From contig UESW01004556.1 of assembly GCA_900491605.1 (NCBI GenBank), positions 796,007 to 860,006 on the forward strand: a stretch of 64,000 nt of DNA. Direction: 5' to 3'. The notes below the pieces were generated by a model. It was not told the origin of the DNA and ran no database searches. It saw nothing but the letters and a program-made list of their open reading frames with translations. This DNA is from Calamus simplicifolius (taxonomy: Eukaryota; Streptophyta; Magnoliopsida; Arecales; Arecaceae). This document shows, piece by piece, positions 22,448 through 31,922 of the stretch (positions within the stretch are counted from its first letter, which is position 1; each line of letters opens with the position of its first letter). Both the position numbers and the translations under genes were made by a program.

Positions 22448-22555
22448 GTATCTGAAACTTCTTAACTTATCCATAAATTTGTGATTAATTTATATTGATA
22501 AACTATTTGCTATGTAGCATTTATGAATTAAATTTTATTATTATAATAGGCTAAG

Positions 22556-23746
22556 ATTGTCCCACAAAAGTTACAGATAAAAAGGAAAGAAAAGGGTCCA
22601 TGGAGTTTGTCATATTTAAAGAATCATATTATAAAAAATTTGAAAGATACAAATACAATAACTGTGGTATTAGATGTTGGTGTCTTTGATCATGAACGGG
22701 TCTATTATATTATTTGGCAAGATATCGATAACTTTTGCTTAATGGAGCAGATTACTTCTAGTTGTATTATGCTATATATGAGATAATAAGATATTTTTAT
22801 ATTTTTTGCATTTTATATGCAATTACTAGATATTACAAGTTTCTTATAATAACCGTAGGATTAAATAATTTGATTTGTGTAGCTATTTGTAAAACCAACT
22901 CAAAAAATTAAAACTACTCAACATGTATAGCTTCATAGACCCTGCACATATCTCTATACACTCTGAATCGGCTGGAGTACGATCAGATTTTAGTGTTAAA
23001 AGATTAGAGCGTTGTAATATGGATCAATTATTTCTAGCTCCTTATAACTCTGGGTAAGTGGTTTCTTAATGAAAATTAATACTTTTGATATTAAGTTATT
23101 AATTATTGTTATTATGTTTATGAAGGGATCACTTGTCCTTGGTGGTTATTGACCCTTATGGGGACAAAGTGTATTTTTATGATTCTATTAAGTGGAAAAA
23201 GAATTAAAAGGTGTAATTAATACGTAAGTATTTATTTCTTTATAATTTTATAGTAATTTGTTTGGATTATATCATTTGAGTCTCATACTATTATTATACT
23301 TTGTTATATCAGTGCGCTCAAAATATACAACGCTAAAGCTAACCAAGTTGTAAGAAAAACACTTACTTGGGACTCAGTTAAGGTATAGAGTTGAACATTC
23401 TTTTTTATAATTTATAAAATTAGATCTTATTTGTTTGAGTCTTATAAAAACTTTTAAATTCATTTTTCAAGTGTCCTAAGCAACCATCAGGTGTTGAATG
23501 TGGCTATTATGTCATCATGTATATGAAGGAGATCATTGAGAATCATATCATTTCAACTGATGAAAAGATAGGTTATTATTGCATACCAATTCATATAAGT
23601 GTACTTTTTATGGTTTTAGATTTTGTGTCATGTGTTATTTAGTGCTCTTTTCTGAGTAACTTATGTATATATGCAGTTTGGCAAGAAGAACTTATAAACA
23701 AGAAGAGATCAACATTATGCGCAGAGAATGGGTCGAGTACTTGTAA
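22556..23746 (+). pseudogene. Inner CACTA Ulp1/C48-like cysteine protease region
   Basis: Successive exons encode a C48 (Ulp1/SENP, SUMO-protease-like) fold. There is an N-terminal part ending ITSSCIMLYMR, then FIDPAHISI...LFLAPYNSG with a GTAAGT donor near 23055. Next comes the His of GDHLSLVVID (codon 23130-23132), with Asp in YFYDSI (23181-23183), Gln in CPKQPSGVECGYYV (23481-23483) and Cys (23499-23501). The final exon ends EEINIMRREWVEYL and a TAA at 23744-23746. The Trp that usually follows the catalytic His is Leu. A stop near 22786 or an unrecognised splice separates the first part. Such domains occur in several plant CACTA and Mutator lineages; the substrate is unknown. Confidence 0.65.
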
Positions 23747-23984
23747 GGTTTCATTTGAAGAAATGTTATGGAAACGTTTATTGAAGTTTGAATTATCTGA
23801 AAATGTTATGGATGTTTGTATGACAGTATTGGATTTTTCAATTCAATGTATTTGAGATTTTTTGGAATTGAAAATATATGTTTGTATGATAGTATTGGAT
23901 ATTTATATGACAGTATTGGATATTTCAATTCAATATTTTTAGAATTTTTTTAAAATTGAAAGTATATGTTTGTATGATAGGATT

Positions 23985-24590
23985 AGATATTATACTACAT
24001 TTTTAATATAAAAATATAGTCTAAATGTACATAATAGACTACATTTTATGATAAAAAAGTAGTCTAAATGTATTTAAAGACTACAATTTTTTTGACTTTT
24101 AACTGCAGTTTCTAATAAAAAATGTAGTCTAAATTATTTAAAGACTACGTTTTTTTGGACTTTTAACTATAATTTCTGATAAAAATGTAATCTAAATGTA
24201 TTTAAAGATTATATTTTTTTAACTTTTAACTATAATTTATGATAAAAACGTAGTCTAAATGTATTTAAAGACTATATTTTTTAACTTTTAACTATAATTT
24301 CTGATAAAAAAATAGTCTAAATGTATTTAAAGACTATATTTTTTGACTTTTAACTATAATTTCTGATAAAAACGTAGTCTTTTGTATAGTTACAGACTAC
24401 ATTTTTTGATAAAAACGTAGTTTAAATGTATTTAAAGACTATGTTTTTTTGACTTTTAACTACGTCTAAAAACGTAGTCTAAATGAGGGACTTTTAACTA
24501 TGCTCACACTTTTAACTACACTCAAATAGACTACTGGTTAAAAAACGTAGTCTATATATAAAAGACTACGTTTTTAGACGTAGTCTAAAA
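23985..24590. repeat. Right sub-terminal repeat array of inner CACTA
   Basis: About eight units of 55-65 bp alternate GTAGTCTAAATGTATTTAAAGACTA with TTTGACTTTTAACTA and TTCTGATAAAAA. They carry the same AGACTACGTTTT core as the left array, mostly in inverted orientation, and finish a few bases before the terminal repeat. Confidence 0.85.
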
Positions 24591-24607
24591 AACTTTTTAT
24601 AGTGGTG
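24591..24607 (-). repeat. Right terminal inverted repeat of inner CACTA
   Basis: AACTTTTTATAGTGGTG is the inverted partner of 7175-7191 (15 of 17 bases). The following AGG (24608-24610) is the target duplication. Confidence 0.9.
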
Positions 24608-25989
24608 AGGGCAAGCTAAACGGCCAGCAATGCTCCATCCAGAAAGCATGGCATATGCTAGAAAGTCACTAATTGTCCACATTAGGGCTGCTTTCATTAT
24701 AAAATTCTGCATCAAGGAAATATCATATGTCATAACCCCTTCTACCATTATAATTTAAGCTCTGAAATTAGGGGTTGCAGAAAGACATCTATCTTCTCTG
24801 TAGGATTTGATGGCCCTGGTGCTAACACTGTCAAAAATATAGAAGAGTCTTTTATGCATAGCCAGGGGGTAAATTTAGTACAGTTACAATTACTGGCCAA
24901 CATGAGTATTGCTGTCTAGATTGTCCAAATGTTTGAAATCTATCTATGCATAGAGTAAGCCTGACATTTCTTTTTCATATAAAAAGTTAGAATGCATATC
25001 ATTAAAATGTTTCCATGCAATATAGTCTGATGAATGGTGCATAACACCCTCTTCTTCTTCATGTTCTGCATGTCGTCTCATATCTGAAGCTGTAACTTCT
25101 GATTGATACATCCTTTGCAATCGAGGTACCAGTGGAAAGTAATGCATTTTTTTGAAAGCCACAAGTCTCATCCTATTTGAACTTCTCTTTGCTACCCTAA
25201 ATCGGGGTTCATCACAAATTTTACAAAACTGCAAATCTGCATCTATACCCCAAAAAAGCATGCAATTATTCTTGCAGCAGTCAATCTTCTAAACATGTAA
25301 ACCAAGCCCATGCAATAATTTTTTTTGTTTTATAAAATGTATCACTGATAATATTATCAGATGGCAGAATCTCTTTCATTAATTTGGCAACCGAATAAAA
25401 TGCTGCTTTAGATAAGTGATGTTCAGCCTTAATGTTCAATAACTGAGCTACTACCGACAATTGCGAATGATTTTTGCACCCAGGCCATAATTGTTCATTT
25501 GTAGCACCTAGCATGTCATAGAAATGTTAGCTTACCGGATTTGGTTTTTCATAAAAGGTGCCTTGATTGAAGCTCGAAATCCCTGCATCCATCTCCATTT
25601 CTTCATATTGATTTAAGTTGTTATATTGATTATAATTCTCAGATGCTATGTAATAACTTTCAGATGCTACATTATAATTCTCTATTGTTTCATAGACTGT
25701 ATCTACCCTCTGATTACTTGATTCTTCCCTAGACTCAGTTTCTCCATGGTAGTACCATATAACCAGGCAAAAAACCCTTTTTAGAAAGATGAATTTTAAC
25801 TATTTTAACATCCATATAAGCTTTATTCTGATACTTTTTCAGATTACACGGACATCTGATTCTGGACTCATCCATCCACTCTGGTTGACTACATACAAAT
25901 GCAATAAATTCTTCTACTCCATTAATGAATTCAGGATTAAGAAAATCATACTTAACCCTTTGATACATCCACTAGTGATCGACATTCAT
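24608..25989 (-). pseudogene. Outer CACTA TNP2 transposase, N-terminal half
   Basis: The minus strand starts at ATG 25989-25987, with a TAG as codon six. The transposase-associated domain follows (FINGVEEFIAFVCSQPEW, RIRCPC, GFLPGYM), then LWPGCKNHSQLS and LLNIKAEHHLSK (25514-25281), then FCKICDEPRF and FPLVPRLQRMY with DYIAWKHF (25261-24944). It ends with TYDISLMQNF, ALMWTISDF and GWSIAGRLACP, where the inner CACTA is inserted. Frameshifts near 25750, 25515 and 25280 and stops near 24790-24940 inactivate it. Together with 7174-5936 it covers almost the whole TNP2 protein. Confidence 0.82.
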
Positions 25990-26732
25990 TTTTAAATAAT
26001 TATGTATGACCTAAAAATAAATATTTCAAAACAAATATTGGATCAGCGATATTGATATTAATATTCAAGTACAAACATATCTTATTTTGATTGCACTATT
26101 CCTAATAATCGAAAGCTACTAATTATTTGTTTCAAGATTATACAAGATATTAATAAAAAATAATTAACTAATATAATCGACAATCAATATATAACATTGC
26201 ATATAACTGACACTAACATAACATATTTTAATATCTATAGATAGCAATAAATATGAAATTAGCAATAAACAATAAATTTCAAAACACATAGCAATAAACA
26301 AAAAATTATGATGAATTGGACAAAACCCTTATTACCTGGGCTAGGGGCTGAACAGGGAACAAAGGGCCGGTCAAACAGAGGGGGCACCAAGGGCCTACTA
26401 GACAGATAGCAATAAGTCAACATGGACATCGTCAAAGAATCAAGGAACAGATGAACTGCACGTTCAAACTCTTTTTATAAGTCCAATTATCTGAAGCAAT
26501 TACAAACAAGCCCAACAAGTCTATAGCAATCAGTTGGTGAAAGTGTTAATGGACAAACTTGGAAAATCTAATGGCAGGTTCCTAACCTTAAACCAAACCT
26601 CCACAATTTGGTGCCAAATCCATGCCAAGAAAACTTTAGCAGTAACAAAAGGACCTACGGAATACTTAGAAGGCCATCTGGCAGATAAAGATATGTTGGC
26701 AAAGTAAAATCTTATGCCAACCACCAATGTGC
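25990..26732. other. Non-coding part of the outer CACTA (leader or intron)
   Basis: AT-rich sequence upstream (on the minus strand) of the transposase start. I see no protein similarity and no terminal repeat. It ends at the Copia LTR beginning at 26733. Confidence 0.4.
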
Positions 26733-27015
26733 TGTTGGGATTGTTTCCAACACAGATTATTTTGGAAAGAGAAATCAAAGGTAGAAGAAGATGTTCTCTC
26801 AAGAAAAAAAATAGATCTATATTGTTTCATTAAGCATATCACCATATAAATATTATTTCTTGTTTCTACAGATAAACATAATGCCTCTTATGATCTTATC
26901 CATCTGAGGCTACCCCACCAAAGCATAAAAAGATAGACCGATTATGTAAAAGCCCAACTCAGACTAAATAAAATAAAATAATATACTAAAAACTAACAAC
27001 CATTATATTTTAACA
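26733..27015 (-). repeat. 3' LTR of the minus-strand Copia
   Basis: 283 bp, TGTTGGGATTG to TTTTAACA, nearly identical to 36948-37230. The purine-rich tract (CTCCTCTTT inverted) adjoins it at 27016. Confidence 0.88.
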
Positions 27016-28510
27016 CTCCTCTTTAATGGTTGTTCTTGGATACCCATGAGATCTCTAAAGTGAATGAATTTCTCCTTGGATAGTGCCTTGGTGAAGATGT
27101 CTGCAATTTGGTCTTCAGTCTTCACATACTTGACTTCAATTTCTTTTTCTTCTACCAAATCTCTAATGAAATGGTACTTGATTTTGATATGCTTGGTGCA
27201 GTTGTGATATATAGGATTCTTTGTCATAGAAATAGTAGATTTATTGTCACATAGCAGAGTAGTAGTTTCTTCTTGCTTTTCACCCATATCTTCAAGTATT
27301 CTTCTCAACCAAATTATTTGTTGAGCTGCCAAAGTTATTAAAATATATTCAGCTTCAGAAGATGATAATGCCACTGTATCTTGCTTCTTGGATGCCCAAG
27401 ATATGATATCTAATCGGTAAAAGAATATATATCCTGATGTTCTTTTCATGTCATCAATACTTTTAGCCCAATCACTATCACAAAACCCGAATAACTTCAT
27501 AATATCATCTTTGTTTCTTTCATACATGATCCCATAATCTTTAGTACCTTTGTTGTATCTCAAGACTCTTTTTGCTTGTCCAAAGTAAATATTACTTGGC
27601 TTTTGCATAAATCTGAAAAGTAAACTTGATGCAAACATAATATCTGGTCTTGTAATTGTTAGACATAATAAGCTTCCAATAATGCTTCTGTATAATTGTG
27701 CATTGGCTTCACCACTTTCATCTTCTTTCATCAACTTATCATTTACTACAAAAGGTATTTCCACACTATTACAATTTTTCATGTTGAATTTTTTGAGAAT
27801 GCCTTCTACATACATCTTTTGACTGATAAAGATGCTATCTTTTCTTTGACTGATTTCAATTCTCAAAAAATAATGAAGCAAACCCATATCATTCATTTCA
27901 TATCTTCTCATCATATCACTTTTGAAAGTCAAGATCATACTCTCATTATAACCAGTAATAACTAAATCATCAACATAAAGAGAAACAATGAGAATATCAT
28001 TACTTTTCTTCTTCACATAAAGTGTTGGTTCACTTGGACTTTTTAGAAAACCTTTTTCATTGAAGTAGGTATCAATCTAAGAGTACAATGTTCTGGGTGC
28101 TTGCTTCAGCCCATACAATGCTTTCTTCAACTTGTATACCTTATTTTCTTGACCTTTGATGATGAAGCCTTGAGGTTGTTGAACATAAATTTCTTCTTCC
28201 AATACTCCATTCAAGAATGCTGACTTTACATCTAGTTGATGTAGTTTCCAACTTTTATGTGTTGCTATAGAAATAAGAGTACTAATTATATCATGTCTAG
28301 CAACAGGTGCAAAAGTTTATAGATAATTAATACCAGGTAATTGAGAGTATCCCTTTGCTACCAATCTTGCTTTGTGTCTTTGAATGGTGCCATCTGGATT
28401 GTGTTTTGTTTTATAGGCCCACTTCAAGCCAATGATTTCCTTATCACTTGGTTTCTTCACTAACTCCTAAGTTTTGTTCTTCTCAATCATATTGATTTCT
28501 TCTTGCATTG
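27016..28510 (-). pseudogene. Copia reverse transcriptase and RNase H
   Basis: The minus strand from 28510 encodes AMQEEINMIEKNKT, KARLVAKGYSQ, QLDVKSAFLNG and YGLKQAPR. It continues in the 337-residue open frame 28016-27003, which carries the catalytic LYVDDLV, RPDIMFASSLL, the RNase H Asp in FCDSDWAKS, SSSEAEYI and ADIFTKALSKEKF. Stops lie near 28466, 28316 and 28078. The last 337 residues are uninterrupted. The frame upstream continues at 33625 beyond the nested element. Confidence 0.85.
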
Positions 28511-28515
28511 CCTTG

Positions 28516-30064
28516 TGTTGGCCCAGATGGCAACCCAAGGGGGGGGGGGTGAATTGGGTTCTTTAAAAAATTAAAACACTTTAAAACTTAAAGCCAATTA
28601 GGTGCATAAGTGAAGGTGATGCAGTTAGTAAAGAGCACAATATAAATGAGAGAGATAGAGAGATAGAGACAAAAGCACGACAAACACAAAGATTTTATAA
28701 TGGTTCGGTGTATCCAACACCTACGTCCACCCCAAGTAACACTTGGGTCCATACTATAATCCCACCGATTACAGTCGAGTTGTCTTACAAGCTCACAACT
28801 CTAACTTATTGTTTTGCCCGGGATCACAATGAACCCAGCTGGTTTTCATAGGCTCACCAGCACAAAACCTAACCACAAGCTATCCTTAGCCTGTCCCGAG
28901 GTATACTACCTCTACTAATTCAATCCCCCGATTGAATTAGCAAACAACAATGAAAAATATAGTTTTGAATACAAAACAGCTCCTCAAATGAGCAAATATG
29001 CAATTAAATAAATAAAGGTAAGAAAATCCTGTTTGAAGTGATTTGGATGTGCGCTTTTCTTCTTTTCCTCTTCTCCCTTGAATGATTGAATCAGGCCTCA
29101 GCTCAAATTCCTCACAAAAATCGTAGTTGAGAAGTTGAGAAAAAATAGGGCTTTTTCTTTCTTCCTTTTCACTTGGGAAATCCTTCAATGTTGAGCTTTG
29201 AATGCTTTGGATTTCTCTTTGGACTCTCTAGGATTGATGGATTTGAGCTCTGAGTCTTTCCTCTTTGATTTCTCTCTCTTTCTTTCACAAGATTTTTCAA
29301 TATTTCTCTTTTTCTGTTCTTTTTTTTTTTAACGGATGAATCCCCTTTTTATTGACTTCTTAATCCAAGGTTTTTGATGGAAAACTAGCCGTTGTAAGAT
29401 GCTTGGATGTTTCTACACACAAAGAAAAATAGCCGTTAGAAGTTAGGTGAGAAAAATATTACTCTTGGAGCTGATCTGTCACTTTTGAAATTCTGCATCT
29501 GACATGTTGGAGTCGGCTCCAACTTTTCATGTGTCGGCTCCAGATCGGGGTGTCCAAAAATAGCAAACAAAAGTTATTGAGGAGTCGGCTCCAAAAAAGT
29601 TGTGTCGACTCGGCACTTTCGGGAGTCAGCTCCAGAATCCAAAGGTGTTGACTATAACAATGTCCAAAAAAAATATGCTCTCTATACTCAGGTTAGAGTC
29701 GGCTCCAGAAACTCAGGTGTTGGCTCCACAACTTTTAGGTGTCGGCTCTAAAAACTGACGCAGAAGGCACTTCTCTGTATCTCAGGTTGGAGTCAGCTCC
29801 AGAGTTTCAGGTGTCAACTCCAAACCGTGCCGAAAACTTAGAAATATTCTGATATGCCCTGGGGTCGGCTCCAGACTGTTGAGGTGTCAACTCTAAGTCC
29901 TGAACTTAAATAATTTCCATTAAAATTTAATTTAAAACTTATTTCCTTATTCCTTTTGACTGATTAACCATTCTTAATGCCTGAAACACTTCTCAAATTT
30001 GTTAGAAAATAATGAATATACTCATGTCTTTTGTTAATCATCAAAATTAATAATTGGGTCAACA
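28516..30064 (-). repeat. 3' LTR of the SIRE-derived element
   Basis: 1,549 bp. The stretch 29510-29900 is a degenerate array of GTCGGCTCCA and its variants separated by TTTCAGGT-like words. The TATA region differs from the other LTR (ATTGACTT for ATAGACTT on the plus strand near 29350). Confidence 0.88.
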
Positions 30065-30077
30065 ATCTCCCCTTTTT
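30065..30077 (-). promoter_or_regulatory. Polypurine tract of the SIRE-derived element
   Basis: The minus strand reads AAAAAGGGGAGAT directly before the LTR, nearly the same as the tract of the SIRE element at 62820-62833. Confidence 0.75.
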
Positions 30078-30685
30078 GATGATGATAAAAACATTGAGTA
30101 TATGCATGATTAAACAATGAAAGTTTCAAAGCAAATTTTAAGTTTTCATAGTTAGGCTCCCCCTGAATGAGATAGCTCCCCCTATGATACTCAAATTAGC
30201 ACCTTTTCTTCTTATCATTAAAATTCATGCAATTAAGTTCATTCAATGCTTGATACCAATTAATTATTGAAATTCATTGTATATAATTATCTTCTCTCCC
30301 CCTTGTACATTATAACTTTTATGCATATACAAATATCATTTACTTCTCTCCGTTTTTTGTAATCAACAAAAAGGTTAAGAAGTTGCAAGTAGTATAGATC
30401 AATGCATTAAACATAAGTGAATCAAAATTCAATTCAAGTTACTCAATATCAAAGTTCTAGGATAGCAAATATGATATTCATTAGAGTATCAAAACATTAC
30501 ATCATAAATACTTTCATACATCATTCAACTATAACAAATGTTGCTTCCATTACATCAAAATCCTAAACATCGAGTTCTAATTTCATCAAAAGCAAAGCTT
30601 CATTACATAAAAAAATTCAAACTAAACTTCAGTATAACAAAAGGTAGAAATATCAAAGTAAATCTAACAACAAAAGGTAGAAACA

Positions 30686-31582
30686 TCAAATTCTGAAACG
30701 TTTCTTGAGTTCTTCTAAGAGATTTCCCATTCCATCCCTTTGAACTCTGATAAATTCATTTAACCTTCTATCAAAGAATGCAGATGCCACTGTGATTTTC
30801 TCCTGAAGTTCTGCATTGCATCTAGAATAAGTCTCAGAATCTCCTCCAATTTCTTTGAGTTCCTCAAATATATGCATGAGATCAGTCTTCAAAGCTTCTG
30901 AAGAAGATCCAAGAGTGGATTCAATCTTACTCACTCTGTCATCCAATGAATAAAACATTTCTCTCAAGCTCATAAGACTACTGTTAATCTTAGTCTTCAT
31001 TTCTTCTTTATGAGTACTAAATAACTCTTTAAGTTGCTCTAATTGAACATTAGAAAAATCAGCAGATGACTGAACTGAAGAGGAAGGAGCAGGTGGAGCA
31101 GGAGGTACACAATGACTGGGGCCAGATGAGCTGTGCCTCACTGATGGTCTTGCCTCAGAAGGGCCAGGCCTAGAAGTCTCAGCTACTCTGTCCTCAGAAT
31201 GACCTTTCCTCTCCCACTGACCATTAATCTTCACAAAGTCCATCCGATGAATAATGGCAAGGCTGTAGTAGTCTGTATGCCTAAGATTTTTTATGGGTTC
31301 ACTGTCAGAAATTACCACTCCTTGGCTTTGGAAAACTAAGGTCAAAATCATTCCGTAGGGCAGGGAGGATCTCTTTTTACCACCAGCTTTAGCTATATAC
31401 CAAATTATCATGCTAGGCAAAGTGATAGGCTGACCGGTAATCACACTATCCATAACAGCAATGTCTCGCTTTGAGACATACTCAAAACATCCTATTTTAA
31501 GAAACAAGATCCTACTGCAAATATTGTGAAGCAATTTCTTTTGTGGAATTACATGTAGAAATACGATTAAATTCATTTGCAT
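30686..31582 (-). CDS. SIRE third-ORF-like protein, intact frame (Transposase_32-like, coiled coil)
   Basis: A 298-residue open frame. Roughly residues 15-130 match the 'putative plant transposon protein' pattern (Transposase_32-like): RILFLKIGCFEYVSKRDIAV, GQPITLPSMIIWYIAKAG, LPYGMILTLVFQSQGVVIS. A Pro/Ser-rich linker (about 130-180) and a long heptad-like stretch follow (LEQLKELFSTHKEEMKTKI, and on to residue 290). The first residues overlap the gag fragment in another frame, so the annotated Met at 31582 is doubtful. In SIRE elements this region follows pol and is sometimes called envelope-like; its function is not established. The Copia body around it is on the same strand but unrelated. 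Confidence 0.6.
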   Translation of the reverse strand: MQMNLIVFLHVIPQKKLLHNICSRILFLKIGCFEYVSKRDIAVMDSVITGQPITLPSMIIWYIAKAGGKKRSSLPYGMILTLVFQSQGVVISDSEPIKNLRHTDYYSLAIIHRMDFVKINGQWERKGHSEDRVAETSRPGPSEARPSVRHSSSGPSHCVPPAPPAPSSSVQSSADFSNVQLEQLKELFSTHKEEMKTKINSSLMSLREMFYSLDDRVSKIESTLGSSSEALKTDLMHIFEELKEIGGDSETYSRCNAELQEKITVASAFFDRRLNEFIRVQRDGMGNLLEELKKRFRI

Positions 31583-31861
31583 CTAAGGAACAATACAAAA
31601 TATTCATGGATTTAGCATTAAGCTGAGCCATTTTTCTATCATTATCATTCCAATCTCTTTCGGGCTTAGGAACAATAGAACCATCAACTATGTGTGGGGT
31701 GTGCTAGGTCTATTAATTATGACACTCCATAATTCATAATCTAAAGCTTGAATGAATATCCTCATTCTTGCTTTCCAATATGAATTGTTGGTGCCACTGA
31801 ACAAGGGTGGCCTATTAGTGGATTGACCTTCTAAAAAGGATGATCCAACTTGAGCTGCCAT
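31512..31861 (-). pseudogene. Truncated SIRE-type gag N-terminus
   Basis: From ATG at 31861-31859 the minus strand encodes about 115 residues with the SIRE gag pattern (GQSTNRPPLF, SYWKARMRIFIQALDYELW, LNAKSMNILYCSLDANEFNRIST). It is close to the gag of the SIRE element at 56412. Similarity stops just after the Lys-Glu-Ile near 31545, and the frame meets TAG at 31514-31512. Downstream sequence belongs to the third ORF in another frame, so most of gag and all of pol are missing. Confidence 0.75.
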
Positions 31862-31908
31862 TTGGATCTTTGACTCTTGATTGTGTAATCAAGCCGAAAT
31901 GAGCATAG

Positions 31909-31920
31909 GCTCTGATACCA
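31909..31920 (-). promoter_or_regulatory. Primer-binding site of the SIRE-derived element
   Basis: GCTCTGATACCA on the plus strand is the perfect complement of TGGTATCAGAGC, two bases from the LTR at 31923. Confidence 0.85.
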
Positions 31921-31922
31921 AT

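Larger units (their letters stand above)
7175..24607 (+). mobile_element. Inner CACTA (En/Spm) element, complete, nested in the outer one
   Basis: Seventeen-base terminal inverted repeats (CACTACTACAAAAAGTT at the left, the inversion of CACCACTATAAAAAGTT at the right) match at 15 of 17 positions. They are flanked by the three-base target duplication AGG (7172-7174 and 24608-24610) expected for CACTA elements. Both ends carry sub-terminal arrays built on AGACTACGTTTTT. The element interrupts the outer transposase exactly after its Leu-Ala-Cys-Pro motif and lies in the opposite direction. Without the Tat insertion (9914-20153) it is about 7.2 kb long. It encodes a TNP2-type transposase and a protease-like downstream part on the plus strand. 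Confidence 0.9.

Noticed and set aside
30686..31582. Reading the 298-codon frame as a host gene
   Set aside because: It lies between two LTRs with primer site, purine tract and target duplication, and resembles the third ORF of SIRE elements.
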